A DNA stretch of 64,000 nt from Brachypodium distachyon (Eukaryota > Streptophyta > Magnoliopsida > Poales > Poaceae), in assembly GCF_000005505.3 (NCBI RefSeq), contig NC_016131.3, forward strand, positions 52,127,355 to 52,191,354. The letters are read 5' to 3'. The position numbers and the translations under genes were made by a program. A model generated the notes under the pieces. It ran no database searches, was not told where the DNA came from, and saw only the letters and a program-made list of their open reading frames with translations. The stretch's first letter is position 1. Each line of letters begins with the position of its first letter. Positions 1 through 12,590 of this stretch are shown here, piece by piece.

Positions 1-1215
1 CGGGTGCATCATAGTCAAGCTCTCCATCAGCAGCGTAGCCCACTTACTGACGATTTTGCTGATCAGCAGGTCGGTGACGAACCACGTCATCAGGTTGTGC
101 ACGGGCAGGAGCATCGCCCAATGCATCTATCCGGGTATCTAACTGCACAATCTGTTCTGTCAACGCGGCATGACTCCGACGGATAAAATTGCAAGTGCTA
201 TCAAAACCAGCCCGGACATTGGGAGCCAAATCTTCTGCAAAAACAGGCGGTGCGAGTTCCTAGGACTCATCGGCAGCAGCCACAGAATTTTCCCCAGTCT
301 TCGACATCACCATCACGTCAAACAAAAAGTTGGCAGGCATAGAGAACCTCGCGCACACCAAGGAAGGACGGCAGGAGAGTCGTGCGCGTACCGGCCGAGA
401 GAGGACGGTAGAGGATCTCCAAGGGTAGATCGGTTATAAAGATGCAGCGATGGAAAACTCGCACGAAGGTGAATCAGACGAGGACTCCCAGGCAGAATCG
501 GACGAGTACTCCCAGGCGGAATCGGACGCAAACTCCTTGGCGGAATCGGACGAGGACTCCCAGTAAATAATTCTCAGCAGAGAATCGACATGAGAAACCC
601 GACGAATCTGATACCAAGATAATAAGGATCAACGTGATCCAAAAGGGTTTAGGCCCAATCTTTCACGGCGATCGAACTAGCAAGTAAAACAGCAACCCAT
701 GGAAATCAATCTGAAGTAATCCAGATCAAATCCCATCAATTCCTCACGTTGGAACAGATTAGAATCAACTCCACTGCAGGGCATAACATCAGATCTTCAA
801 GATCAACAAGTAAACACGACGATATGCGCCCCCAAACATTGGGACTTTTCTGGTCTATTCTTAATCTCGAAAATTCAACTCTCTTACAACGACGGCTGCC
901 AAGAACCCTTTATAGGACGACTCTAACGCAACTTGGGTGGGACAGGCCCCACGCCACACAACTAAGGCCCATAGGCTGAAGTAAAAGTGGTTTTGAACAG
1001 GCCCAAAAACAATTAAACGAAAATAAAGAAAACACTGCAGACTTAAATAAATCTCAAACTCTAAAACGAAGTAAACTTCAAAAGTGGTGGTGTTCTGAAA
1101 TTGGGCTTCACCTCATCTTTGTGATGAACTTGAACGCAAAAAGATCTAAACCTCGGAATATATGGAGTTGGTGAAATAGCAGGAGTAATAGATATCCTCC
1201 CCTCATCAAAACCGG
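1..1215 (-). mobile_element. LTR retrotransposon end (5' LTR-like region plus start of gag), truncated by window
   Basis: Read on the minus strand, about 1215 to 619 looks like an LTR: it has a TATA-like box (CCTATAAAGG near 910-920) and a T-rich leader. It is followed at about 607-617 by TTGGTATCAG, matching the usual initiator-Met tRNA primer binding site. Further down the minus strand, about 320-20, is a gag-like N-terminal frame broken by a stop, with text such as FDSTCNFIRRSHAALTEQ. The exact LTR ends and any target duplication could not be fixed because the element runs off the window. Superfamily (Gypsy or Copia) is not resolved. Confidence 0.5.
450..566 (+). other. Short ORF of four 8-residue acidic repeats (24-bp tandem repeat)
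   Basis: A 38-codon frame starts at ATG 450 and ends at TAA 564-566. From 471 it contains four copies of a 24 bp unit, read as ESDEDSQA, ESDEYSQA, ESDANSLA and ESDEDSQ. The frame lies antisense within the leader or gag start of the retrotransposon fragment, so it is more likely a minisatellite in that leader than a real gene. The repeat itself is clear; coding status is doubtful. Confidence 0.45.
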
Positions 1216-2379
1216 TTTTTATTTAAGCACCGGTGCCTTTGTACAGGACAGGTGCAGTGTGTAAAATTCCTACTTTCATTAAAAAAAATTGTACATATTC
1301 CTACATGCATGCAGTGTGTCAACTATGGAGGGTCAATAAAAGAACGGTTTTTTCCTTTAAGGCCATCTTTCATTCATAGGAAATGTGGGGGGAAAGTGTA
1401 CGGATAGAAAATTTTCCTTTGGTGGCACTATTCACTCCTTTGATTCAAAGGAATTGGGTAAAGTAAAAGTGGAGGAAAAAATCCTTTGATCTTTGTTTCA
1501 AAGGAAAAAAATGTAGGAATTTAACAATCCACGTAGACCTTTTTTTGAGTTTCCATGCACATAAAACGAGACGAGAGTGTTCATTTGTATAATAACATTC
1601 TAATTATACTAACGGAATCTAGGTAGCAGTTGGCTGAGAAACCATTACCATTTTTCTCAGTCGATGGAAACGTGTAGCAGATAAAACAACATCCAACTAA
1701 ATGTAGACTGCGTCAGCTAGCTTGTTTCGGTGGTTTGTGAATTGTGATTAGAAGCCTTTCCTTCTTGCTTGCAGATAAAACAACATCCAACTAAATGGCT
1801 AGGTAGCAGTTGGGTCGGACGTTGGAATCAATTTTTCTATTTTTTTTGTTCCTTATTCTTCTTTTTAAATTTTTGTTTCTTATTTATACCTTGGTTTATT
1901 TTTTATTGTTTTTCCTTGTTTTCATTTTCTTTTTGCTTTTTTCATATGCAACTCATTAACAATGCACATGTATGTTTGCCTCTTTGTATTTCGTCTATTT
2001 AGTTTATTCGGCTGTGTTTATCACAAATGGTTGATGCGTGTTTGTCTAAGCCCCTATTTTTATTATGAACTGCACACTCCGAGTTTCACAGTACCTAGAC
2101 ATATTTTAGTATATAAATAAGTTCATATTTAGACAAAGTTGAGTCATTTAATATGGGACGGAGAGAGTATGTGTTATTCTAACGTATAATAGCAACACGA
2201 GCTAATTTGCACAATAATTTTTTTTCTTGCGTTATGTTTTTTTAATCACTCGCATATTCTGAAGACCATAATTGCATAGTAGGGTCAATTGTCTCAGAAA
2301 TTATATGTATTCAGTCGACGCCCTGGTCCATTTGATCTACTCGAGATCCGTGCGAGTTGTGAGGTGTTTGTTTTTGTTT
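1216..2379. other. Intergenic: AT-rich, MITE fragments
   Basis: No gene seen. About 1365-1530 resembles the miniature elements ending in TTTGATTC seen at 3790 and 5227. About 2076-2167 is a decayed Stowaway-like segment with the internal CTAGACATATTTTAG motif and a right end GGGACGGAGAGAG. The T-rich stretch 1820-1950 gives open frames by composition only. Confidence 0.4.
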
Positions 2380-3123
2380 TTAAAGGGTGGCGGGCTCTTC
2401 AATCTTGGAATTCCTTCTCCTGTGGCCTTTCAAAGGGAACCACACACTGGACCTTGGGCCTATGCCTGAATCGATTGCGATTGCAGCCTCATTCCTTTGG
2501 TGGGATCGGCGCAACTTTGTGCACGAACAAAAGCTACAGAAACCAGAAGCTTCGGCTATGAGTATCAAATTTCTTATTTCAAACTTCACGAAAGCTTGTT
2601 CGCCAAAGGCCTCTCCTAAACGTAATGGCTGGTCTAAACCTCCAGAGGGGATGGTGAAGCTCAACGTGGATGCGGCTTCCAATCCGGATGATTTATCGAG
2701 CGTTGTGGCTGCTGTTATTCGGGACGAGGCCGGTCACTTTGTTGCTGGTGCAAATGAGAGGATTAATTAGTGTGCCGATGCTCATATTGCCGAGACCCAC
2801 TCAAGTTTGCCTTGAATCTGGCCCTCTCGATTGGCTGCTTTAGAGTCTTGGTGAATGGCGATAATCTCCAAGTGATTGAGACTATGGTTGACGGCGTCCC
2901 CTCATCAACTCTTGTAGCATGTGTCCGACGAGTTCGTAATAATCCGCTTTGAACATTGCGCTCAAGAGGCGAACTGTGTGGCCCATGAACTGGCTAAGGT
3001 AGCTAGATTTTCAGACCAGGGGATTTGGCTCGATGACCCTCCTCCCTGTATGTTCCCTTTCTGGTCTCTGATGTAACTCTCCTCAATGATCAATAAAGTG
3101 CTTGCTTAGTTTCAAAAAAAAAA
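2380..3123 (+). pseudogene. LINE 3' remnant: RNase H-like domain with poly(A) tail
   Basis: The frame from 2387 contains a plant RNase H-like (RVT_3) signature: a tryptophan followed by KPPEGMVKLNVDAASN, then AVIRDEAGHFVAG. It stops at a TAG near 2768. The domain resumes in another frame (VLVNGDNLQVIETM, near 2850) and again (EANCVAHELAKVARFS, near 2975). The segment ends in an A-run at about 3112-3123, as expected of a retroposed LINE 3' end. Such domains occur at the C-terminus of plant L1-type elements. It is broken by at least one stop and frameshifts, so it is a relic and not a working enzyme. Confidence 0.7.
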
Positions 3124-5225
3124 GTTGGGTTTTGTCTAGATCCATGGCGGGGTCCTAGGTTTTTTTTTTGTTCGGAGGCCCGTTTTAGGGGGATGCCTAT
3201 GTTTCTTCCTTTTAGAAATGCGCAATGGATAGTTTTAGCTTAAGAAAATTGCATATAAATTTTACGTGCAACTTTAAAATTGCCCATTAAATTTCAGTGC
3301 AACTTTTGAAATTTCACGTGCAAGTTTTAAAATTGCAGATCAAATTTCAGTGCAAGTTTTAACATTTCACGTGCAAGTTTTAAATTGCAGATAAAAATTC
3401 ACATGCAATTTTTAAAATTTTGATCATTATTCTTTTTGTTTGTTCTTTTCCTTTCTCCTTTTTCACTTTAAAGAAATTGTGGTTTGCCTTGGATTTGGTT
3501 GTGCTGTGTTGTGCCGTGCATGTGTTATGCTTTGTCCCAAGGGGTCATTTTTCCGGCCGAAGCATTTGTCTTTGTAAACAGAAGGACCAAAGCTCAAAGT
3601 CCCAATTTTACAGTGATTATCTCGCGGCATCTGCATGCCAAGGACAGTCTTCCTAGCTGGAGTAAGAAACACACCTATCTGCTATTTGTAACAAAATGGA
3701 GCAGCTTAGGGCCGATCGACTGAGAAATTAGAATCTCAACCGACTGACCCGCAGTCAGACCCTTATACTAATCCATATGGTTTGATTTTAATTTGACTGT
3801 GTTTAGTAGAATTCTTGTGTTTTTCTTATTCCTGGAATCAAACAGCCATGTTTACAAAATTCCTTTGTTTTTGAATCGTCTGTTTTACACATGCATTCCT
3901 ATCATATTCCTGTGCTTTTCCTATTTCTGCATTTTCAAAGTCCTATGAATCAAATGGGCCCTAAGATTCTGAACGAATGACGGAAATAGAAGAGTGCAAT
4001 GGCATCCAAAGAATAATCCAACGGCTCTCATACATTAACCAAGGTTTATGCATATTTCTTAAAAAATCAGACAACTAAAAAATGACCACACCCATAAAAG
4101 AAATGGAAAAAGGCAAAACAAGAATTGAAGGCTGGAGTATCAATCACAGTCAAACCTCTGGACTGAATTTTCTAGGATACTACAGAATGCAGAGAAAACA
4201 AGTCCTCCAAATCTATAACTTTTTGATGTTGTTGTAAAGCGCATGCCTATAGTGGTCGGAGATCAACCCTAAATGTGCAAGCAAAATAAGCATTTTTTAA
4301 TAGTTAAAGGCAAAAATGGTCCTTAAGCAATGGACCATCATATAAGAACAGAGGAAAGGCGATGATCAGATAGGCAGGCTCACCTGGACCACCCTCACGT
4401 CTAGTATACCATATGGTCCTGCCGCCTAGCACAAGAATTTGCAACACTGCCTGTTTGGCACATCCAGCCTACGGAGGATGTACATCCATCTCCAGCCTGC
4501 CTACACCTCCCTATGTTCCAGTCCACGACAAGAAATAACCAGCCAAACCGGCAATTACATGTATCTAAACATTTTTAAACATAAATACATTCATATTTTA
4601 GCAAATTTGAGATGAATAATATTCGTCCAAAAAAAAGAGGGGGGTTCTCGGAGGAACTGGGAGTAGCTTTAAATAGTCCATTTTAACTTTCCTGCCCAGA
4701 AAAAGAAAGGCAGGCTACTAGGATGGCTAGGTGGAGTAGAAAAAGACAGCAGAGGACATGTCATGAATCTCGTCTGGCCTATCCCCAGTACATGCACCAG
4801 TCCCAAAACAACATCCGCCACACCAACCATGCATGGCGACATCCAACATCACAGTAGAGCCAGAGGGCGCCACCCTACTGGACAAGATATGAAAAGCTGA
4901 AAGCGACAAGGCACGGTATGGGGCATCAGAAACTAGAGGTGAGCAGGTGGCAGAGATCATCAGCATACGGTGACCACTGGCAAGCTCCCTACGCGAAACC
5001 CAAGCTTAGTCAGTGATGAGCAGTGGATGCAACCAGAAATAGCTGCTGGATAGCTTAAAGGGTGCAGCTTGCATTGCTTGGCTCAGTGCACAGGTGCCAC
5101 AGAGGGCTTGCTCAATGTTTAGATTAAGAGCACTGCTATGCGCTACGACCACTGTTTTGTAAGATAACGACGATACGACCATTAAGGGCTTCTTCCTCTC
5201 TCAGAAAAGAAAGAAAGAACGAATT
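3124..5225. other. Intergenic with MITE pieces
   Basis: No gene recognised. About 3240-3420 has short repeated phrases (TTTTAAAATTGCA / TTTCACGTGCAA). About 3790-3962 is the right part of a miniature element ending AATCAAATGGGCCC, related to the one at 5227. About 4555-4632 is a Stowaway-like internal fragment. The open frame at 4727-4966 minus has no recognisable domain. Confidence 0.4.
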
Positions 5226-5226
5226 A

Positions 5227-5736
5227 AGGGCCTCTTTGATCTGGAAGAAGAGTGAATGAAAAACATAAAAAATATAAAATTTTACTTTTATTGGCACTAT
5301 CCATCCATTTTATTTAAAGGAAAGCACACGCATGAATTTTACAATCCACATGGACCCTTTTTTATATTCTTTGAATAGAAAAACAAGACAACAGTTTTTA
5401 ATGATGTAATACAATTATAACTTTATTTTTGCATTTGGTTTCACTTAATTTGACTATTTTATTAAGATTCCTATGTTTTTCCTATTCCTGCGAATCAAAA
5501 GACCAAATCTACAAAATGTCCGTGTTTTCAATCCTGGCTTTTGCACATGTAATAAGTTCCCACCCTATTCATTTGTTTTTCTTATTCCTACGTTTTCAAA
5601 ATCCTGCGAATCAAAAGACCAAATCTACACAATGTCCTTGTTTTCAATCCTCGCTTTTGCACATGTAATAAGTTCCTATCCTATTCATTTGTTTTTCTTG
5701 TTCCTATGTTTTCAAAATCCTTCGAATCAAAGAGCT
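5227..5736. mobile_element. MITE with TTTGATTC-type ends and internal 116 bp tandem duplication
   Basis: The left end reads GGGCCTCTTTGATCTGG. The right end, reverse-complemented, reads AGCTCTTTGATTCGAAGGA, giving imperfect terminal inverted repeats. Inside, a segment starting CGAATCAAAAGACC at 5491 recurs at 5607, a period of 116 bp, with a third partial copy. Related ends occur at 1365-1530 and 3790-3962. Superfamily not resolved; no transposase inside. Confidence 0.5.
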
Positions 5737-6029
5737 GTGACACTTGAATAGTAGGGCCAATCACCCAGCCAAGAGTCTCAATTGATTTTATTTCAGTTGG
5801 GGTTACATGGGATTTTACCTGGTAATCCGCTCATGATTCACGGCGTCAAAATGAAAATAAAGAATCATAAGCATGATAAGTTATGATCATAGCCAGGTAG
5901 AATCCGGACTTCCGGAGAGGGAGAGAGGTCATAAGGAGCCTCCCTCGCACACTCTACAAACAAATGGCGCTGATAAGCTGGTTTACTAACAAGCCGTAGA
6001 GCCGCCATCTGTAGCTGAAGGGATGTCTG

Positions 6030-9000
6030 TCAGGCCGTCGGAGGAAAGTACAGCCGGTGGCCGGCGAATGGATGGGGTTGGGTGGCGGTAGAGAATCCTG
6101 ATGATGCTGCAGTAGCGAGCAATGGCACAGGGGATCGGGGACCCTGCATTTGCCATGACCAAGCGGGGAAGGACTGGGTACCCAAGTCAGATCTTTTCTC
6201 CACAGGTACTTCCTGCAGATGTCACAACACAAGCATAAGTGTTGTCACAGTAATTATTCAACCCCCAACATATCCTGCTAACAATCTCTACTACGCTAAG
6301 CGATCAGGACAGAGCTTTCACCGCATCACAAAGATACAAATTATGCAAAACTGAGCATGAAATAGGCGGTTCATGCTAGTTGATCATTTATGAACATGTA
6401 CAGCATCTTCAAAACTAAAGCAGCAGGATGCAGCAAGAAAGTACTAAGATACATCAAATGCAATGTCATCAACTGTACAGCTGTAGTTCATAGAGAGTTG
6501 CCAGCTGGCAGATTCATTCCATTGAAATATCAAGGCAGCTCACAAGGAAAATAGTGAACGTTTAAAAAAAAGGCAAATAGTATCTAGTACTCTTCAGCTA
6601 CACATGTTTCTTAAATGCAAAAATGTATCTTACCACTTTATCAGAAGAAATGCAGCTAGAAAAAAATTCAACAGAAACACGTGAAAAGAATACAAGCATA
6701 ACAGTCTATGTTGCAAAAGGAAAAACTAATTAGGAAACATAGACAGTTAAGAAAAGTTCTACATACACTTCCGGACATGCAAATGTTTGCATGGAAATAC
6801 TTAACATGATGTGCTGAATTATAGCAAAAATTACAACATATACTATCCGCATTCTGAGAAACAAAGGACTCCTATAACAACACATAATGAGGGGATTAGA
6901 AGTACCTTGACATTAACAACGATGCCCAGACAAGGAGATGCATACAAATGTTGATTCTGGGGTTGAATTGATGCTTCGGAGTGTATCGGCCACTGAGGAT
7001 TAACTGGCTACAAAAGAAAATCAGAAGATGCAAGATTCAGTGAATTCTTTTGCATCCTTTATACCTCAGATCACACTAGGAAATCAAAGTCACTGTGTTT
7101 CATGGCTTTGGAATTATTATGCGTTTTGCTTTGTGCAAGTAGATATAGCCCAAAAATAATTGAGGTCATCTCTTGAGATGGTAGGTGTTTGATAACCAAT
7201 GTTTCACAGTTTTAGTGAGCAGGACAACAGAGAAAACAAAGGTGACCGTTGTTTGTTTGCACAAGATATCCACATTAAGTTTACTCTTTACTGTTAAGTA
7301 GTGTGGAGTCGCAGACCAGCAAAGTAGTCCAAATGTGCAGAGAATGACTCCCACATAACTTCACTAATTCTGTTAGAACTTAGAAGTTTACATTTTGCAA
7401 TTAATGACGAAATAAAGAAAGTTGGTGGAATGAATCTAAAAATATAATGAGGTGAAATTGTATACCTGTTGCATATGCCTAATATTGTAATATATTTACC
7501 TGAGAAACAAAGGGCCTTGTAACTTGAGGAGAATCACAACTCAACTCAAAGCCAGTCAGGATGTCATCACCTTTTAAGTCATGTACTTTAGGCTGTGAAA
7601 TCCTCAAGTTTAAATCAATGATGTCTTCATCAACCACTGCTGAGATATGTTCCACTACGATATGGTCAGGTATTGGTTTTCTGGTATAAAATTATGATGT
7701 GGACTGCTCTAGTGAATAGACTTAATATAGAGAGAGCTCAAATAGTACCCTCATTCTCAGTCTCAGGTAGAACATCTCTATCATAGGAAGTGGAGTCAAA
7801 ATTAGTAACAGCTTCCCTTCCATTGAAGCGAACAGCTGCCCTGTCATATGCTCTACAAAATTGACAAATGAAAGTGAGAGACTGTTCAAGTTCATGACGA
7901 ATAGAAACATATCAATCAGTATAGTACCTGGCTGCTTCAATTTCACTATCAAACAACCCAAGATAGATGTACCTGTGCAAATGATCACCTCTGAGTGGGA
8001 TATTTACAGAGTTATACTTGTGCTACTATTAGTTTAGAACAAGATCTTAGCAGATTCTATGCTGGCCAATAGCTGAAGGACAGAAGGATTGCAATAGGTA
8101 CCAAACACATAACCTGTGTCGCGTAATGTTCAATTAAAATAAATGAGGAGATTGTTAATGGGAAAACAATCAAGAGCAGTGAAGTGAAGCCTTCTCTTAG
8201 GATTTTAGAATAGACGCAATACCAATGCAAACATAAACCTCTCTTTCAATTAATTGTACTGTATACCACTCAGACTATTTTCTTTCCTACAACAGCTACA
8301 AATATCAAAATCTGATGGTGCCTCTGAATATTAGGTGTCTAAGCGTCATGTTCTGTTCATTTTGACACACTATCATGGTATGAGAAATTGAGAAGCAAAG
8401 GCCTCGAGGTTCAAGCTACTCTAAAGTTCATTGGATGTTGCTACAACCAGAGTAATCAGTATTTCAGGTATCCTTACTTCTTGCCGAGCAGCTGCCCCAT
8501 CCTAGCTTCCCACCGGCCACACTTGTGCAGCGTAACACCTCGGTACTTTGAGTTGCCCCTTGCAAATCCTGTGCTCTGGCGCCGCAGTATGTGCACAAAC
8601 TCCTCCTTGGTCCAATTCTTCATCTAACAACTCACACTGATCCATCAGAAACTATCACACAGGAAAAAAAAAACTAAAAACCTAAAGAATCATAGATCAC
8701 ATGTCTGATCCATCATCATGAATACCTGCTTTAAGTCCTCCTCATAGTCATTCAGACTGAAGTTGATATCTGCTTCAAGGCCTCTGAATTTGATTGCAGC
8801 ACGATCATAGGCCCTGCACAACGGATGAAACAATCTCAGCACACTCAAAACTACGGGATGCACCTAATACAAACACAATTGACGCAAGGTTCTAACCTTG
8901 CAGCTGCATGCGCTGTATCGAAACCACCTACAGGAAAAAAAATCATGCCAAGCAAAACACAAAATTGACACTTGGCCGCAACTTGAGATAGGAAACTAGA

Positions 9001-9502
9001 ATTGGAGCTCACCCAGGTAGACCTGCTTCCCGCAATCCCTGCACAAGGCCACGCAAACGATAGGTTTATTAGCAAGTGCAAGCAACGCAAGAACGCGGAA
9101 GCGTGAGAGGGATTCGACTGACCAGATGTGCGACTCCCAGCGGCCAGTCCTCCTGTAGAAGGTGACGCCCCTGTACTGCGAGCTCCTTGACCTCGGGCCC
9201 CGCCGGCTCTTCTTCCCACCCGCGCCGCCTGGCGCCACCCCGAGATCCGCCGGGAGACGGGGCAAGGAATCGGGCGGCAGCGGTGGAGAATCATCTGACG
9301 CGGCAACCGCCGCCGCAGCAGCATGAAACCCCGCATCCGGCGACGGGAAGAGCTGGTGCGTCATGACAGGCAGCAGGCACCCCTCGTCGTCGGCGCTCCC
9401 GCCGAGCAGGTCAAACCTGAACCCGCCGGAATCGGGCGGCGATGAGCTCGAGGTCGCGGAGCCCGAGCCGCCCGGCGACTCCGCATTGAGATCCAGCACC
9501 AT
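6030..9502 (-). CDS. SNB: euAP2 transcription factor, two AP2 domains, miR172-regulated (SNB-like)
   Basis: Ten exons: 9123-9502, 9013-9038, 8897-8927, 8726-8813, 8478-8623, 7928-7972, 7749-7852, 7500-7654, 6906-7007, 6030-6212. All introns are GT/AG with phase kept, giving 419 residues. The conserved MVLDLN start fixes ATG 9502; an open frame upstream is 5' UTR. Residues 97-106 are a basic nuclear signal. AP2 repeat 1 runs from about 108 ([19 protein letters not shown]) to 168, and repeat 2 starts at 200 ([19 protein letters not shown]). An EAR repressor motif DLNLRI lies at 287-292. The last exon ends in a Pro-rich tail and holds the miR172 site. The family represses the spikelet-to-floret transition and delays flowering. 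Rice SNB is the likely ortholog, by start motif and neighbours; IDS1/Q and SHAT1/Cly1 paralogs are the alternatives. Confidence 0.92.
6092..6112 (-). promoter_or_regulatory. miR172 target site in last exon of AP2 gene
   Basis: On the minus strand this 21-mer reads CTGCAGCATCATCAGGATTC plus T, in the frame that encodes [11 protein letters not shown]. Compared with the canonical miR172 guide it leaves one G:U wobble near guide position 7 and a mismatch at the guide's last base. The seed and cleavage region are intact, so the transcript should be cleaved or translationally repressed by miR172. Confidence 0.9.
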
Positions 9503-9839
9503 AGTAGCCGCCGCTTCGCAGGGGCGAGAGCGCGTCGTCCCGATCCGGTCGAGCTCAGCGACGGCCTCTAGCGTCCAGGCGCGGCGGCCTGGTGGGAGCG
9601 TGCGGCGGGGGCGGCCATGGAGGGAGTTTGGAGTGGAAATGGGAGGAGGGGAGGGGAGGTGGTGAGGCGAGAGGAAAAGGGGGGAAGGCAGAGGAATCGA
9701 GGAGGGGACGTGAGAGAGACGAAGGGCATCGCCGGTAAAACCATTTTTGTGCAAGGTTTCGTCGCCAAATGCTACGCGAACACAGCTACATGGCGACCCA
9801 TCAATGTTGGGTGAGGTTTAGCGTTTTTGGATTTACAAA

Positions 9840-10509
9840 GAGTAAAGTGCATTTTAAACCTTAACTTTATAGACGTCGATCATATCAAACCCTGACCTTA
9901 AAAATCCTGAAATTGGCACCCTGAACTTTGCAATCCCGGTCAATAGGCTCAAAAACGTGTTTTCCAAACAGGAATGGCTCACGTGGCAAAAAATTGGTCC
10001 CACCGACACGTGGGACCCACACATAAGTGAGGCAAACATCATTTTCCTCCCTCTTTCTCTTCCTCCCCAGAGTTTCTTCCCCAAATCACCACAACGCCCT
10101 GCCGCTCCCTGCCCTCATGCCGGCCCGCCCGCCGGCCCGCCGGCCTTGCCCTGCAGCCGCTCCCCGCCGTTTGAAGATGCTTGCCAGACAGGGGCCGCCT
10201 GCTAGCCGCACTCTCCAAGAGGAAGGACCTGTTGTCCGCCGCTCCGTGGCCTCGTCGTGTTCACGGAGGTGCTGATGAACGCCGTGAGCTCCCACGCGCA
10301 TTTCCATTTTCTCGGCGGCGAGGGCATCCAGCGGGAGTGCCTCCGATCCCATCTTGAACTTGCCACGTCAGCAAACCCAGGTTGCAAATCCCGTTTTATC
10401 CGCTATAGACAGGGGTTGAGGAGTATGGGGTGCCAAATTCATGGATTAGAAGGTCGAGGTTTGATGTGATCCACCTCTACAAAGATAGGGTTTAAATTGG
10501 ACTTTACTC
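9840..10509. mobile_element. Mutator-like MITE (possible Pack-MULE) upstream of the AP2 gene
   Basis: Both ends carry an imperfect inverted repeat of about 80 bp. The left begins GAGTAAAGTGCATTTTAAAC; the right, reverse-complemented, begins GAGTAAAGTCCAATTTAAAC. The 9 bp flanks are ATTTACAAA (9831-9839) and ATTTATAAA (10510-10518), a 9 bp target duplication with one change, as Mutator elements make. The interior about 10080-10370 is GC-rich, unlike the ends, and may be a captured gene piece. It lies 338 bp upstream of the AP2 ATG. Confidence 0.85.
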
Positions 10510-12284
10510 ATTTATAAATATCTTGTTAACCAATTTTATAATTAAAAGTGTTTTGCGAAATGAAGTGGACAAAGAAATTTGCTAACAAAATAGAAAAATA
10601 GATTTTCAGATATTGTTCTTCAAAAATTAGATTACTTGAACATGTTTAGCCATTGTATTTGGTTCCGTACAATAGCTTGAAATACTTAAAAAAAAGTCAA
10701 TGTTATTCCACGTGTAAGAAAAGTGAGAGGGGGGGATGGACCACCTCGGCTATGTGTCTGAGACGGCGTACATAACAACTACTGCTACAAATCTGTTGTC
10801 ACGATGAACAAATGCAAAAAAATATAATAGTATGCGAAGATAGAAGCTGACCCAATGGTTTCAAAAGTTACACTAACTAGTGAATTCCCCGCGCGTTGCT
10901 GAAAGCAAGCATGCTCCACGTGCATGGACCAAGAACAGCACAAGATTCGCATAGAACATCCGAGAAATCCAAGTAGGAAAAGAAACCTTAAATTTGTCGA
11001 GCCGGTCCTGGGAAAGCTTTGAGGGCTTGAATCCTGGGTCAAGTTTTTTTTAATATGTAGCCTACTTGATGCGAGCGCTTCCTCCTTACCACCCCCTCGT
11101 CGCCTCCATCGGCTTCTCGTAAGCCGCCTCCTCCTCCCCCCATCTCTTGCTTTGCCCTTTCCTTTTTTGTTCAATTTCATGCCTGCTTTTTGTTAGGGGG
11201 AAAAAGACTCCCATCATCCCATGCCTGCTAAGTTTCTCAAATATTGATATTCATTCTCCAACTTCGATCTCTCTTTGGACACGCAGGTCCCGAGCAAGCC
11301 CAACCCATCTGTTCCTTCCCCGTCTGCAGACGAAATATCAGTTTTTTTTAAAGAATCTAGGTGAAATGTCCATGCGTTGCAACGGGGCAACAAAATAAAA
11401 TGGTAAACTTAAAGACATGCATCAAAATTTTCTGTTTGATCTTTTTTGACGAGCACCAAACATCCTTGTAAAACAGGTTTTCTAAAGATATTCTCACTAT
11501 TTTCTACTCTCACAAAACAACAACCGGAATTTATAATGAACAAACATCCGCTCCTTAGTCTCCCAGAGCAAATAAGAATGGGAATTAGCATATCATATTG
11601 TAAGTTTTTGTTCATATACTTCTCTACTCAAGTGATGAACGGATCAATCTCTTCATTGACATGCTATTTTAGAAGTTCCTTTGCCCCCTCCCTTGGCATA
11701 GTGAACAACATTGAAGATAAGGCCAAAAGGGGCATTCATGTGGGTACCATGCAAATCCCTTTGCCTTTTCGTAGACACTCGCTAATGATTCAACTGGAAA
11801 TTAGTCCCGTCCATGAGCGTGCGTCCTTCGATCGTGATTGCCAGCCCTCCGCCGGCCATGTTCGGATGCTCTGGGTCTTCACCGCACACCGACGGGAGCG
11901 CTCGCCGGACGCCGGCTGCGATCCCCCGCGCCTTGGCCGTCCACGTACGCCGGCCACCTTCGAGAACGCTCGCCGGATCATCCCCGCCCTACGCATGCCC
12001 CACGCGGGAGCATTGGACCTTCTCCCGCCACGTTCGGGAGCGCTCACGGGATGCCGGCTGTGATACCCCGACCTCCACCATGTCCAAGAGCTCATGTTAG
12101 AAGTTTCAACCTGTTCAAGAGATCATGAGTTGCATAATTTTTAGATGGGCTTCATGTCCATTCTTTGCTGTCTTAGCTGCTTGTTTTCTGAAACCATGGA
12201 ACTATCTTTTGCCCATATTTTGAGGTGTTGCAGGAAACTGTTGAAGAACTGAAGCTATATTTTCTTTTCAGCTATGCTAAAATC

Positions 12285-12590
12285 TGCACATATTCAAGTA
12301 TTCTTTCTACAGTCACATTGATTCCGCTAAACCAATCTGCAATTACATCCTGGGAGATCTAAATTGATTCAGTGTACAGAGTAATTCATTCGAGTATTCT
12401 TTGTACAGTTAAGTGATTTGGCTAAACCAATATGCAACTACAAATCTATACATCCCAATTTATTCAGTGGATAGCAAAAAAATTCCTGTGCATTCACATT
12501 AATTCATGTATCCTTTGTACAGTCACAAGATTCGGCTAAACCAACCTGCAATTGCAAATCTGAACATCCAATTGATTGAGTGTACAACAA
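12285..12590. repeat. Imperfect tandem repeat, three copies of about 100-112 bp
   Basis: TATTCTTTCTACAGTC (about 12298), TATTCTTTGTACAGTT (about 12396) and TATCCTTTGTACAGTC (about 12508) each lead into GCTAAACCAA and then a run with ATTGATTCAGTGTACA. The spacing is near 98 and 112 bp. No function is apparent. Confidence 0.6.

Noticed and set aside
9503..9754. In-frame extension of the AP2 gene to an upstream ATG at 9754
   Set aside because: The family starts at MVLDLN (9502); the 84 upstream codons have no conserved features and are best read as 5' UTR.
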